Source of the DNA: Amphritea sp.
Lineage (GTDB): Bacteria; Pseudomonadota; Gammaproteobacteria; Pseudomonadales; Balneatricaceae
NCBI RefSeq assembly: GCF_016744155.1
Contig: NZ_JADGEW010000001.1
Location: 1 to 64,000 of the forward strand
Direction of reading: 5' to 3'
DNA length: 64,000 bases
In this document: positions 8,485-18,213 of the stretch, one piece after another
Layout: every line of letters starts with the position of its first letter
Numbering within the stretch: the first letter of the stretch is position 1
The notes under the pieces: generated by a model
What the model was told of the DNA's origin: nothing
The model's input: the letters and a program-made list of their open reading frames with translations, nothing else
Database searches by the model: none
Position numbers and translations under genes: made by a program

Positions 8485-11226
8485 TCAATGAGCCTGATCC
8501 CAATTATCTCCGCTTCCGGCTTCCACCAGCAACGGCACATCCAGATCCGCCGCCGTTTGCATCAACTCTACCAACTGCGCAGTAACCGCTTCTAGCTCAG
8601 CCTCAGGCACTTCAAGAATCAATTCATCGTGTACCTGCATAATCATTCGGGCACCGGTATCACTGTTCTGTAGCCAGTTATCTACCTTCACCATCGCTTT
8701 CTTAATAATATCAGCAGCAGTGCCTTGCATCGGCGCATTGATCGCGGTCCGCTCAGCGGCCTGACGGCGCATACCATTACTGGCTTTGATTTCGGGCAGA
8801 TAGAGCCGGCGGCCGAAGAGCGTTTCTACATAACCATTTTCTGCCGCCTGCAAACGAATATCATCCATGTAACGTTGTACACCCGGGTAGGTTTCAAAGT
8901 AATGATCGATATATCTTTGCGCCTCATTACGGCCTATCCCCAGCTGTTTGGCCAAACCAAAGGCTGACATACCATAGATCAAACCAAAATTGATCGCTTT
9001 CGCACTGCGACGCTGATCGGCTGTTACCTCATCCAGAGCAACTTTAAAGACCTCAGCCGCAGTGGCCTTATGAACATCCTCTCCCTGAGCAAAGGCATTC
9101 AACAACCCCTTATCCTGCGACAGGTGAGCCATAATTCTTAATTCAATCTGAGAATAATCCGCTGCGACTAACTTATAACCTTCTGGTGCAATAAATGCCT
9201 GGCGGATTCGGCGCCCTTCGGTGGAACGAATAGGGATATTCTGCAGGTTAGGATCAGACGATGAGAGCCGACCTGTCGCGGTAACCGCCTGGTGATAGGA
9301 GGTATGAATCCGCTTGGTTGCCGGATTAATCATCTGCGGCAGTTTATCCGTATAGGTGCTCTTGAGCTTACTCAGGCTACGGTGCTCGATAATTAACTTC
9401 GGCAGCGGATAATCCAACGCCAGCTCTTGCAGAACCTCTTCCGCAGTCGATGGCGCGCCTTTAGGCGTTTTCTTAATCACAGGCAGCTTCTGCTGCTCAA
9501 ACAGGATTTCCTGCAGCTGCTTAGGCGAGCTCAGATTAAAAGGACTGCCCGCTAATTCATGGGCTTGTATTTCCAGCTCCTTCAATCGGACACCGTGCTC
9601 CATGCTTTGAGTCGCCAGTTGCGTGGCATCAACCATCGCACCCTGTTGCTCCATACGCGCCATAACAGCAATCAGAGGCCGCTCAATATCTGTAAAAACG
9701 CTCGCCAATGAAGGCTCTTTTTCTAATTTGCTATACAGAGCCTGATGAAGCCGGAGCGTTATATCCGCATCCTCTGCTGCATAGGGTGCCGCCTGCTCCA
9801 TCTCAATCTGATTAAATGTCAGCTGTTTCTTTCCCTTACCCGCTATCTCCTCAAACTTGACGGTCTTAACCCCCAGATAGAAGTCAGACAGAGCATCCAT
9901 GTTATGGCGCGTCGCTGTAGAATTAAGCGCATATGATTCAAGCATGGTATCGAAAGCTACACCTTTAAGTTCAATACCGTATCGGGCAAGCACATTCATA
10001 TCGTATTTAATGTGCTGTCCGACCTTCTTGTGGGTATCACTCTCTAACAGTGGCTTCAGCTGTTCCAATACAGCCTTACGATCAAGTTGATCCGGCGCCC
10101 CCATATAATCGTGAGCTACCGGCAGGTAAGCGGCTTTGCCCGGCTCAACAGAGAAAGACAAACCAATAAGGTTCGCCTCCATATAATTAAGGCTGTCTGT
10201 TTCAGTATCAAAGGCGAACAGATCTGCCTCACTGAGCCGCGTTAGCCAGAGATCAAATGAGGCCTGATCCAGAATCGTTTCATATTCAATTTCGGTGGGC
10301 GCTTGTGGTGAGTCCTCTGCACTGGCAGAGGTAACCGGCGCTTTCTCATCCAGATCTCTCACCCAGGTACGAAACTCACACTGCTGAAACAGCGCCATTA
10401 ACTGATCATTATCGGCAACCGGAACCGGAATATCCTCGATCGCTATCTCCAATTCAAGGTCTGTTTTAATCGTGGCTAACAGATAGGATAGATCAGCGCC
10501 TTCGCGGTTATCTTCTAACTTTTTCGCCATGGTTTTTGAACCCCGAAAACCTAGCCCCGCAATTTTATCCAAATTATCATAAAGATCACTGATACCACCG
10601 ATTCCCTGTAATAATGCCAGCGCAGTTTTCTCACCAACACCTGGAACCCCTGGTATGTTATCGACCTTATCTCCCATCAACGCCAGATAATCGATAATCA
10701 GCTCAGGCGGGATACCAAACTTCTCCTTTACGCCATCAACATCCATATGACTATCATTCATGGTGTTGATCAGAGAGACGTGCTGATCCACCAGCTGTGC
10801 CATATCTTTATCGCCGGTAGAGATAATAGTATCCAACCCCTTAGCGCTGGCCTCTCTTGCGAAAGTACCGATGACATCATCGGCCTCAACACCTTCAACA
10901 GCGATAAGAGGAAAGCCCATCGCCCGCACAATATTATGAATTGGTTCTATCTGGGTACGCAGGTCATCGGGCATTGGCGGGCGCTGCGCCTTATATTCCG
11001 GATAGATATCATCGCGAAAGGTTTTACCCTTCGCATCAAAAATCATCGCCACCGGACTATCGGGGTACTGCTTAATCAGGCTACGCATCATGCTGGTAAC
11101 CAGGCGAACAGCACCGGTTGGAACACCTTCTGAGGTACGCATATCAGCTTGCTGAGAAGCAAAAAAAGCCCTATACAGATATGAAGAGCCATCGACTAAG
11201 ATAATAGGAGAAGTATTTGCGGTCAT
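8485..11226 (-). CDS. polA: DNA polymerase I
   Basis: Repair and Okazaki-fragment polymerase. The 913-residue protein has all three domains: an N-terminal 5'-3' flap nuclease ([31 protein letters not shown]), a 3'-5' proofreading domain with intact DTET at about 340, and a family A polymerase domain with motif [15 protein letters not shown], the O-helix [14 protein letters not shown] and motif [12 protein letters not shown]. Proofreading therefore looks functional, unlike Taq-type enzymes. It is divergent from the DUF2782-thrB pair. Confidence 0.97.
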   Translation of the reverse strand: MTANTSPIILVDGSSYLYRAFFASQQADMRTSEGVPTGAVRLVTSMMRSLIKQYPDSPVAMIFDAKGKTFRDDIYPEYKAQRPPMPDDLRTQIEPIHNIVRAMGFPLIAVEGVEADDVIGTFAREASAKGLDTIISTGDKDMAQLVDQHVSLINTMNDSHMDVDGVKEKFGIPPELIIDYLALMGDKVDNIPGVPGVGEKTALALLQGIGGISDLYDNLDKIAGLGFRGSKTMAKKLEDNREGADLSYLLATIKTDLELEIAIEDIPVPVADNDQLMALFQQCEFRTWVRDLDEKAPVTSASAEDSPQAPTEIEYETILDQASFDLWLTRLSEADLFAFDTETDSLNYMEANLIGLSFSVEPGKAAYLPVAHDYMGAPDQLDRKAVLEQLKPLLESDTHKKVGQHIKYDMNVLARYGIELKGVAFDTMLESYALNSTATRHNMDALSDFYLGVKTVKFEEIAGKGKKQLTFNQIEMEQAAPYAAEDADITLRLHQALYSKLEKEPSLASVFTDIERPLIAVMARMEQQGAMVDATQLATQSMEHGVRLKELEIQAHELAGSPFNLSSPKQLQEILFEQQKLPVIKKTPKGAPSTAEEVLQELALDYPLPKLIIEHRSLSKLKSTYTDKLPQMINPATKRIHTSYHQAVTATGRLSSSDPNLQNIPIRSTEGRRIRQAFIAPEGYKLVAADYSQIELRIMAHLSQDKGLLNAFAQGEDVHKATAAEVFKVALDEVTADQRRSAKAINFGLIYGMSAFGLAKQLGIGRNEAQRYIDHYFETYPGVQRYMDDIRLQAAENGYVETLFGRRLYLPEIKASNGMRRQAAERTAINAPMQGTAADIIKKAMVKVDNWLQNSDTGARMIMQVHDELILEVPEAELEAVTAQLVELMQTAADLDVPLLVEAGSGDNWDQAH

Positions 11227-11341
11227 GGTATTGCAGTCATTGTCCGTCAGGAGATATTGTTAACGGGATTGGTCCCGAGAGCCCCATCATATTCGATTCA
11301 CCTCTGTCACAGAAGAGGCGTCATCAGATCACGGAGTGGTT

Positions 11342-11629
11342 ATGAAAAAAATTCTATTACTGGCAGCCCTGTTGAGTGCCTTCTCTCTGTCCCCAATAGC
11401 CAATGCCGAAGTGCTACCGGAGTTTGATGATAATGAACCGGTGGTCACTATCCGTCAGGGGGAAAAAGCGACCTATTATGAATATCGGATCAATGGTCAA
11501 CTGAAAGAGATAAAAGTGGAACCAGTGATCGGTAAGACCTACTATCTGGTTCCCGCAGCCGAAGGAGAGTTTAGCCGTTTTGATAACTCAACTCTGATGC
11601 TGCCGAAATGGATACTATTTAGCTGGTAA
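11342..11629 (+). CDS. DUF2782 family small periplasmic protein
   Basis: Small exported protein of unknown function. The ATG chosen follows ACGGAG at good spacing and opens a signal peptide MKKILLLAALLSAFSLSPIANA. The mature part of about 70 residues carries the DUF2782-like pattern EPVVTIRQGEKATYYEYRIN and ends LPKWILFSW. In Pseudomonas a protein of this family likewise sits between polA and thrB. It is followed by thrB after 45 bp. Family membership is by pattern recall; function is unknown. Confidence 0.8.
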   Translation: MKKILLLAALLSAFSLSPIANAEVLPEFDDNEPVVTIRQGEKATYYEYRINGQLKEIKVEPVIGKTYYLVPAAEGEFSRFDNSTLMLPKWILFSW

Positions 11630-11674
11630 CGCTTTAAACAAATCACTCTTTATTGGAAATAAGTAAACGCATTT

Positions 11675-12628
11675 ATGGCCGTATACACAGATGTAAGCCG
11701 GGCTGATCTTGAAGGTCTGTTGACTAAATTCGACCTAGGCACACTAGTAGATTTTAAAGGTATCGAAGGCGGTATCGAGAATACCAACTACTTTGTCACC
11801 CTTTGTGACAACGAAGGCGACAATCAGGAGTATGTACTCACACTCTTCGAAGAGCTGAATCAGGAAGAGATGCCCTACTTTGTCGAACTAACCACCTGGC
11901 TGGCGGAGAGAGGCTGCCCGGTACCCTTTCCCTATAAAGACCGCAACGGCATTGCATTGAAAATGATGCACGGCCGTCCGGCGCTGCTCCAACCTCGTCT
12001 GGCTGGCAATCACATAGAGAAACTGACGCCTAGTCATTGTGCTCAGATCGGTACCGCATTAGCGCAATTTCATCAGGCTGGCCGTGATTTCTATCTGCAA
12101 CGTCAGGCCCACCGAGGAGTGTTCTGGTGGCGCAGGGAATCTCAGCAGATAGCCCGGAAACTATCAGAAGAGGATGCAGAACTACTACGTACAGAGGTCG
12201 AATTGTTCGATCAACTGCGGGAGCAATCCTGGGCGCTTCCTCAGGGGGCTATCCATGGCGACCTATTCTTTGATAACGCGCTGTTCGATAACGATACGCT
12301 GAGCGCCGTATTAGATATCTATAACGCCTGTACCGGTTACCTGCTCTTTGATTTGGCCATCGTTGCTAATGACTGGTGTGTAAACCCGGATGGCTCTATC
12401 GATCCTCAACGCGAACAGGCACTGTTAACAGCCTACAATGAAACCCGCCCATTCGAAGAGAACGAATACCACGCCTGGCCACAATTAGTCCGCACCGCGG
12501 CGATGCGTTTCTGGCTGTCACGCTTAATTCCGGCTCTGGACCCGAACTCCACCCAGAAAATCAAAGACCCGGAAGAGTTCCGCCGGATTTTGGCTTTTCG
12601 GATCGAAAACCCGGCAACACTGCCGTAA
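11675..12628 (+). CDS. thrB: Homoserine kinase ThrB (APH-type)
   Basis: Phosphorylates homoserine for threonine synthesis. This 317-residue form belongs to the aminoglycoside-phosphotransferase-like family found in Pseudomonas, not the GHMP family of E. coli. Seen are the N-terminal GGIENTNYFV nucleotide loop, the catalytic loop GAIHGDLFFDNALF with the HGD motif, and the metal-binding segment AVLDIYNACTGYLLFDLAI. The usual DF of the metal-binding motif reads DI here, as in other ThrB of this type. A 7-bp tandem repeat begins immediately after the stop codon. Confidence 0.93.
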   Translation: MAVYTDVSRADLEGLLTKFDLGTLVDFKGIEGGIENTNYFVTLCDNEGDNQEYVLTLFEELNQEEMPYFVELTTWLAERGCPVPFPYKDRNGIALKMMHGRPALLQPRLAGNHIEKLTPSHCAQIGTALAQFHQAGRDFYLQRQAHRGVFWWRRESQQIARKLSEEDAELLRTEVELFDQLREQSWALPQGAIHGDLFFDNALFDNDTLSAVLDIYNACTGYLLFDLAIVANDWCVNPDGSIDPQREQALLTAYNETRPFEENEYHAWPQLVRTAAMRFWLSRLIPALDPNSTQKIKDPEEFRRILAFRIENPATLP

Positions 12629-12695
12629 CTCGTGGCTCGTGGCTCGTGGCTCGTGGCTCGTGGCTCGTGGCTCGTGGCTCGTGGCTCGTGGCTCG
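12629..12695. repeat. Tandem repeat of CTCGTGG, 9 full copies plus CTCG
   Basis: Nine perfect head-to-tail copies of the heptamer CTCGTGG plus a partial copy begin at the base after the thrB stop codon. Because 7 is not a multiple of 3, the three frames run into one another and give a spurious ARGSWLV-type translation. Similar ARGSWLV repeats are commonly mis-annotated as proteins in marine gammaproteobacteria. Copy number is likely variable by slippage. Confidence 0.95.
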
Positions 12696-12842
12696 AAAAT
12701 ATTAGTTACTGCAAATCCATAGCAACCACTTTCTTACAAAGCATTGACCTTCAAGACCACATCAAAACCAATAACGAAGGTTATTTCAAGCTACGAGCAA
12801 CGGCTCTAAAAGATCTATCTAGCCTCCGGCCGTTCCGGCGGC

Positions 12843-12872
12843 TATAATCCCCTACTGAATATTTATACAGCT
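12843..12872 (+). promoter_or_regulatory. uvrD promoter with LexA (SOS) box
   Basis: A perfect -10 hexamer TATAAT is followed four bases later by TACTGAATATTTATACAGCT. This matches the LexA operator plan CTG-N10-CAG with an A/T-only centre. A convincing -35 is not seen. LexA bound here would cover the transcription start. uvrD is SOS-induced in E. coli. Confidence 0.8.
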
Positions 12873-12887
12873 ATCTGAAGAAACCCT

Positions 12888-15104
12888 ATGGACGTATCCC
12901 ATCTACTTGATTCCCTTAACGAAGCCCAGCGGGAAGCGGTCTCTGCACCCGTCTGCAATATGCTGGTACTGGCCGGCGCGGGGTCGGGTAAAACCCGGGT
13001 ACTGGTACACCGGATAGCTTGGCTGGTACAGACTGAAGGACTGTCACCCTACTCTATTATGGCGGTAACCTTTACCAATAAAGCCGCTAAAGAGATGCGT
13101 GGCCGAATCGAGGAACTGTTAGGACTGAGTCCGGCAGGGATGTGGGTAGGCACTTTCCACGGGCTGGCCCACCGCATTTTGCGCGCTCACTGGCGCGATG
13201 CCGGTTTAATGGAAAACTTCCAGATTATGGATTCCGATGATCAGTTACGACTGATTAAGCGTCTGGCGAAAGAGATGAATCTGGACGACAGTCGCTGGCC
13301 TGCGCGGCAGTTCCAGAGTTATATCAATGCCCAAAAAGATGAAGGCCTGCGGGCACGGCACATTGAAGCGGGAGGCGACCCCTATGCCCAGGTTATGGTA
13401 AGGGTTTACGCCGCGTATGAAGATGCCTGTGACCGGGGTGGAATGGTCGATTTTGGTGAGTTGCTGCTGCGCTCACTGGAGCTCCTCAGAGATCATAACC
13501 CTGCCCTTCTGGAACATTATCAGGACCGCTTCCGCTATATCCTGGTCGACGAGTTTCAGGATACCAACTCTATTCAATACGCCTGGCTGAAGATCCTCTG
13601 TCAGCCGATGGACCCACGTAAGCCATTGCCCGAAAAACTGATGGCCGTCGGTGATGATGATCAGTCAATCTATGGCTGGCGCGGCGCGAAGATCGAGAAC
13701 ATCCAGCGCTTCAATCAGGATTTCACCAAAACGATGGTGGTTAAACTGGAGCAGAACTACCGCTCTACGAACACTATCCTGCAGGCTGCCAATGAGGTAA
13801 TTCGCAACAACCAGGGCCGTCTGGGAAAAGAGTTACGTACCGATCAGCCCGATGGCGAACAGATTGCCCTCTATTCTGCCTTCAACGAACAGGATGAGTC
13901 CCGTTTTATTGTTGATCAGATCGATAGCTGGGTACGCAAAGGCAACCTGCGCAGCGAAAGCGCTATTCTGTATCGTTCCAATGCCCAGTCCCGGGTATTG
14001 GAGGAGTCACTGATACGGGCAAACATGCCCTATCGTATATACGGTGGCCAGCGCTTCTATGACCGATTGGAAATTAAAAACGCCCTCGCCTACCTACGCC
14101 TAGTAAGCAATCGGGATGACGATACCGCAATGGAGCGGGTTATCAATGTACCTACCCGGGGCATCGGCGGCAAAACCATTGAAGAGATACGTCTGCACGC
14201 CCGCACCGAAGGCGTTTCCATGTGGCGCGCGTCCAATGAAGTGATCGAGCTGAATAAGCTCTCGGCACGAGCCGCTAATGCACTGCAAGCGTTTATCGAT
14301 CTGGTTAACCGCATCGATCAGGATACTGAAGGCACCGATCTGCATGAGCAAACCGAACATGCGATTCAGAAGTCAGGATTGATTGATCACCACCTGAAAG
14401 AGAAAGGTGAGAAAGCTCAGGCCCGCATAGAAAACCTTGAAGAACTGATCAGCGCTGCACGACAATACCTCTCTATCTGGCAGCCAGATAAAGAAGGCAA
14501 CGAGAACAGCACGCCACTAACCGCATTCCTGGATGATGCTGCACTTGATGCTGGTGACGCTCAGGCAGATGAACATCAGGACTCCGTCCAATTGATGACT
14601 TTGCACTCAGCAAAGGGGCTGGAATTCCCACTGGTATTTCTGGCGGGCATGGAGGAAGGTCTGTTTCCCCATAAGATGTCTCTGGAAGAGGATGGGCGCC
14701 TCGAAGAGGAACGTAGACTTTGCTACGTGGGGATTACCCGAGCGATGGAGAAACTCTTTATCACCTACGCAGAGTCCCGTCGTTTACATGGCAACGAAAC
14801 CTTTAACCGGCCTTCCCGCTTTATCCGAGAGATTCCTGATGAATATCTGGAAGAGGTGCGCCTGAATGCCAGTATTAGTCGCCCAGTGACGGCACACCAA
14901 CAGACCCGACCATCAATGTTCGCTAATGCAGAGGTGCCTGATACTCAGATTATTCTTGGACAGCGAGTATCTCACGCCATCTTTGGTGACGGTATCGTGG
15001 TTAATTATGAAGGCTCTGGCCCCAAAGCCCGGGTTCAGGTTAACTTCGACTCTGAGGGTAGCAAATGGCTGGTTGTTGGATACGCCAACCTGCAGCCTGC
15101 TTGA
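12888..15104 (+). CDS. uvrD: DNA helicase II UvrD
   Basis: Superfamily 1A 3'-5' helicase for nucleotide excision and mismatch repair. The 738 residues show motif I GAGSGKT, motif Ia TFTNKAAKEMRGRI, motif II DEFQDTN, motif III GDDDQSIYGWRGA, motif IV LEQNYRS, motif V TLHSAKGLEFPLVFLAG and motif VI YVGITRAMEKLF. The C-terminal extension ends in a small beta domain (LGQRVSHAIFGDGIVVNYEG) typical of UvrD and not of Rep. Its promoter has an SOS box. Downstream is a short run of the tetramer TTGA. Confidence 0.96.
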   Translation: MDVSHLLDSLNEAQREAVSAPVCNMLVLAGAGSGKTRVLVHRIAWLVQTEGLSPYSIMAVTFTNKAAKEMRGRIEELLGLSPAGMWVGTFHGLAHRILRAHWRDAGLMENFQIMDSDDQLRLIKRLAKEMNLDDSRWPARQFQSYINAQKDEGLRARHIEAGGDPYAQVMVRVYAAYEDACDRGGMVDFGELLLRSLELLRDHNPALLEHYQDRFRYILVDEFQDTNSIQYAWLKILCQPMDPRKPLPEKLMAVGDDDQSIYGWRGAKIENIQRFNQDFTKTMVVKLEQNYRSTNTILQAANEVIRNNQGRLGKELRTDQPDGEQIALYSAFNEQDESRFIVDQIDSWVRKGNLRSESAILYRSNAQSRVLEESLIRANMPYRIYGGQRFYDRLEIKNALAYLRLVSNRDDDTAMERVINVPTRGIGGKTIEEIRLHARTEGVSMWRASNEVIELNKLSARAANALQAFIDLVNRIDQDTEGTDLHEQTEHAIQKSGLIDHHLKEKGEKAQARIENLEELISAARQYLSIWQPDKEGNENSTPLTAFLDDAALDAGDAQADEHQDSVQLMTLHSAKGLEFPLVFLAGMEEGLFPHKMSLEEDGRLEEERRLCYVGITRAMEKLFITYAESRRLHGNETFNRPSRFIREIPDEYLEEVRLNASISRPVTAHQQTRPSMFANAEVPDTQIILGQRVSHAIFGDGIVVNYEGSGPKARVQVNFDSEGSKWLVVGYANLQPA

Positions 15105-15198
15105 TTGATTGATTGATCAAGGTTAGTTACAGCATTTCATTTTACTTACGGGCATAACCGCCGATACAGTTCTCTGAAAGAGACTGAAAGGAACCGGG

Positions 15199-16428
15199 AT
15201 GTTACACAGAATCTGGCTTGGATTTTTCCTACTGGCTTTCGCCGGCGGTTTGTATCAGTGGCTTATTGGTGGTGATGCCGACGTCTTTCAGCGCATGGTA
15301 CAGTCAACCTTCGATATGTCGAGAGTCTCCGTTGAACTAGCGCTGGGACTGATAGGTACACTGGCATTCTGGTTAGGCATTATGAAACTGGCTGAAGCTG
15401 CCGGGCTGGTGGAAAAAATGGCCAACGGCCTCAGTCCGCTATTCTCACGACTGATGCCAGAAGTGCCCAAAGGCCATCCGGCAATCGGATCCATGACCAT
15501 GAACCTCTCCGCCAATATGCTTGGCCTGGATAATGCCGCTACCCCCCTGGGGCTGAAAGCGATGCAGGATCTGCAACAGCTCAACCCAAGTAAAGAACAC
15601 GCCACCAATGCCCAGATTCTGTTTCTGGTATTGAATACTTCATCCGTGACTCTGTTTCCAATCACGGTTTTTCTCTACCGCGCCCAGCAGGGCTCTACTG
15701 ACCCAACCTCTGTTTTCATTCCCATCCTGATCGCTACCTGTTGTTCTACCCTGGCGGGGCTATTAGCGGTGGCCTGGGTACAAAAAATTCGCCTATGGGA
15801 GCGGGTAACCCTACTTTATCTGGGTGGTTTTTTTGCACTTCTACTGGCCTTTATTGGGTACTTCGCCACGCTGACCATTGATCAGTTGCAGCATCAATCA
15901 TCTCTTATTGGCAACCTGATGATCTTCAGCGCGATTATCTGCTTTCTCAGCGTAGCGCACCTGAAAGGGGTGAATATCTATGAAACCTTTGTTGAGGGTG
16001 CAAAGGAGGGGTTTTCAGTCGCTATCATGATTATCCCTTACTTGCTGGCCATGCTCGTGGCGATCGGCGTATTCCGAGCCAGTGGCGTTATGGATGGGAT
16101 GATATGGCTGTTACGGGAGGGAATATCGCTGCTCGGAATGGATACCCGCTTTGTTGATGCCCTGCCCACCGCTCTGATGAAACCATTGAGCGGCTCTGGC
16201 GCCCGCGCCATGATGTTGGATGCCATCGGCACCCATGGAGTGGACTCTTTTGCTGGCCGTCTAGCGGCCATTATTCAGGGATCAACAGAGACTACATTCT
16301 ATGTGCTAGCCGTCTATTTCGGTTCAGTGGGAATTCGTTATACCCGGCATGCACTGGCCTGTGGACTGACAGCAGATCTGGCAGGCATTATCAGTGCAAT
16401 TGTGGTGGGTTACTGGTTCTTTGGTTAA
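15199..16428 (+). CDS. Nucleoside-recognition (Gate) domain membrane protein
   Basis: Polytopic inner-membrane protein of 409 residues with about eight to ten hydrophobic segments. Two Gate/nucleoside-recognition repeats are visible, each with the pattern seen in SpmA and SpmB: LGLIGTLAFWLGIMKLAE with NMLGLDNAATPLGLKAM in the first half, and AIMIIPYLLAMLVAIGVF with GSTETTFYVLAVYFGS in the second. This looks like the SpmA-SpmB fusion common in proteobacteria. The substrate is unknown. Good Shine-Dalgarno GAAAGGA before the ATG. It ends 8 bp from a convergent thioesterase gene. Confidence 0.85.
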   Translation: MLHRIWLGFFLLAFAGGLYQWLIGGDADVFQRMVQSTFDMSRVSVELALGLIGTLAFWLGIMKLAEAAGLVEKMANGLSPLFSRLMPEVPKGHPAIGSMTMNLSANMLGLDNAATPLGLKAMQDLQQLNPSKEHATNAQILFLVLNTSSVTLFPITVFLYRAQQGSTDPTSVFIPILIATCCSTLAGLLAVAWVQKIRLWERVTLLYLGGFFALLLAFIGYFATLTIDQLQHQSSLIGNLMIFSAIICFLSVAHLKGVNIYETFVEGAKEGFSVAIMIIPYLLAMLVAIGVFRASGVMDGMIWLLREGISLLGMDTRFVDALPTALMKPLSGSGARAMMLDAIGTHGVDSFAGRLAAIIQGSTETTFYVLAVYFGSVGIRYTRHALACGLTADLAGIISAIVVGYWFFG

Positions 16429-16436
16429 CAGAACCA

Positions 16437-16835
16437 TTATTGTCCGAAATTCAGCGCCCGAATATGTCCATGGCCATCAATAGCTACCTGTACGCATTCT
16501 GTTTCAGAGACTTTACGCAGGTCACGTCCATCGGGACAGCAACCCCATACTTCTACGTTTATCCGTAGCGAACTAGTGCCCCGCTCCTTAATCTCGGTAT
16601 AGAAACTCAGAATAGTCCCTTCCAATACCGGCGCCATAAAGCTCATCGCGCCTATAGACACGGTGGCAACCCGCCCCTCTGCCGCTTCAGCAGCACGAAT
16701 TTCAGCAGCAAGAACGGCCTGAGATGCAACCCATCCACCGTAAACATCACCAAACATATTGGCGGCAATCCCTGCAGCAGGACAGCGCAAGCTCAGTTCA
16801 CCTTCAGGCTTTAAGAGTGTTTCATCGGTGTTCAT
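16437..16835 (-). CDS. Acyl-CoA thioesterase, YciA-like hotdog fold
   Basis: Short 132-residue hotdog-fold protein. The motif AANMFGDVYGGWVASQAVLAAE fits the YciA/BACH-type thioesterase pattern, with the catalytic Asp in GDVYGGW. It is followed by the typical strand TVSIGAMSFMAPVLEGTILSFYTEI. It probably hydrolyses acyl-CoA thioesters; chain-length preference cannot be read from sequence. It is convergent with the Gate-domain gene, with no terminator between them. Confidence 0.82.
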   Translation of the reverse strand: MNTDETLLKPEGELSLRCPAAGIAANMFGDVYGGWVASQAVLAAEIRAAEAAEGRVATVSIGAMSFMAPVLEGTILSFYTEIKERGTSSLRINVEVWGCCPDGRDLRKVSETECVQVAIDGHGHIRALNFGQ

Positions 16836-16954
16836 ATCAAGTCAGTTCCAGAATTAAATTTTCTTAACAGTCCATATTCTACTACCAACTACCCGACTAA
16901 GGTCTAGCAAAAAATATCGTTTATCCTTCCTGACGCACAGAATAATATTTCTCC

Positions 16955-16988
16955 CTGTCACATTCTTGTCACACAACCTCCTTATATT
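16955..16988 (+). promoter_or_regulatory. Pho box and -10 upstream of pstS
   Basis: Two direct 7-mers, CTGTCAC and TTGTCAC, separated by ATTC (11-bp period), are followed after exactly 10 bp by a -10 hexamer TATATT. This is the standard layout of a PhoB-activated promoter, in which the Pho box replaces the -35. It predicts induction of pstS under phosphate starvation. Confidence 0.9.
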
Positions 16989-17053
16989 GCCATCATCGAA
17001 TCAACACTGAACGTTTTAAAAGCGTATTCAAACCATACTTTGTGGAGCTTGTA

Positions 17054-18025
17054 ATGAAACCAATGAACAAAATTTTTGCAGCTGTTGCCCTGACAGCAAC
17101 GTGCATGACAGCATCTGCATCTGATCTGCTGGACGCTAACCTACCCACTTACACTAAAGCGTCTGGTGTCTCTGGCAACCTGTCTTCTGTCGGTTCAGAT
17201 ACGCTGGCTAACCTGATGACCCTATGGGCTGAAGAGTTCAAGCGTAACTACCCTAACGTTAACGTTCAGATTCAGGCTGCGGGCTCTTCTACTGCTCCAC
17301 CAGCGCTAACCGAAGGAACCTCTAACATGGGCCCTATGTCTCGTAAGATGAAGGACAAGGAACTGGGAGCATTCGAGAAGAAGTTCGGTTACAAGCCAAC
17401 TCCAGTTGCTGTAGCAATCGACGCGCTGGCAGTCTTCGTAAACAAAGATAACGCGATTGAAGGCCTGACGATTCCTCAGGTTGACGCGATCTTCTCTTCT
17501 ACCCGCAAATGCGGCCTGGCTAATGACGTTGATACTTGGGCTGACGTCGGTGCTACTGGTGCAATCGCGGCTCGCAATTTCCAAATTTTTGGTCGTAACT
17601 CTGTCTCCGGTACTTACGGTTACTTCAAGAAGAAAGCGCTGTGTAAAGGTGACTTCCGTAACAACGTAAATGAGCAGCCGGGTTCTGCTTCTGTTGTACA
17701 GTCGGTTTCTACTTCTCTGAACGGTATCGGTTACTCTGGTATCGGTTACAAAACTTCTTCTGTTCGTGCGCTTGCACTGACTAAGAAAGCCGGCACTCCG
17801 TTCGTAGAAGCAACACCAGAAAACGCACTGAACGGTTCCTACCCTCTGGCTCGTGCGCTGTACGTATACATAAACAAGAAACCTGGTCAGGATCTGGCTC
17901 CTCTGGAGCGTGAATTCCTGAAAATGGTAATGTCTAAAGTAGGCCAGGAAGTTGTAGTGAAAGATGGTTACATCCCACTGCCTGCATCTCTGGTAGAAAA
18001 GCAGATGAAAGCATTGGGCCTGTAA
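17054..18025 (+). CDS. pstS: Phosphate ABC transporter substrate-binding protein PstS
   Basis: Periplasmic high-affinity phosphate-binding protein. The ATG chosen follows TGGAG at seven bases and starts a Sec signal [22 protein letters not shown]. The mature protein has the phosphate-contact motifs [39 protein letters not shown] and [16 protein letters not shown]. With 323 residues it belongs to the larger PstS group of marine and Pseudomonas-type bacteria. It has its own Pho box and a strong terminator after it, so it can be expressed in excess over the permease genes. Confidence 0.94.
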   Translation: MKPMNKIFAAVALTATCMTASASDLLDANLPTYTKASGVSGNLSSVGSDTLANLMTLWAEEFKRNYPNVNVQIQAAGSSTAPPALTEGTSNMGPMSRKMKDKELGAFEKKFGYKPTPVAVAIDALAVFVNKDNAIEGLTIPQVDAIFSSTRKCGLANDVDTWADVGATGAIAARNFQIFGRNSVSGTYGYFKKKALCKGDFRNNVNEQPGSASVVQSVSTSLNGIGYSGIGYKTSSVRALALTKKAGTPFVEATPENALNGSYPLARALYVYINKKPGQDLAPLEREFLKMVMSKVGQEVVVKDGYIPLPASLVEKQMKALGL

Positions 18026-18090
18026 TACAGGTCTAACTTCAGGGAATTACTGATCGGCCTTATTGCGATCGAACAGTAAACCTAATCTGA

Positions 18091-18120
18091 AAAAAAGGAG
18101 CCCATATGGGCTCCTTTTTT
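18091..18120 (+). terminator. Terminator after pstS
   Basis: Perfect 13-bp arms (A6 GGAGCCC / GGGCTCC T6) around an ATAT loop. It separates pstS from pstCAB-phoU, which start again from their own Pho-box promoter a few bases downstream. Confidence 0.9.
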
Positions 18121-18145
18121 GGTATGTGAAAGCTTTATTACTAAG

Positions 18146-18179
18146 CTGTAACATTTCTGTCATCAACAAAGTTTATCTT
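18146..18179 (+). promoter_or_regulatory. Pho box and -10 upstream of pstC
   Basis: 7-mers CTGTAAC and CTGTCAT, separated by ATTT, are followed after 10 bp by TATCTT. The spacing is the same as at the pstS promoter. It should drive pstCAB-phoU independently of pstS. Confidence 0.88.
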
Positions 18180-18213
18180 TGCGCCATAACTTTTATCATT
18201 GTAGAAATTTGTC

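Noticed and set aside
12632-12847. Open frame starting ARGSWLVARGSW after thrB
   Set aside because: It is the translation of the CTCGTGG heptamer array running on into spacer and the uvrD promoter; no ribosome-binding site and no protein-like composition.
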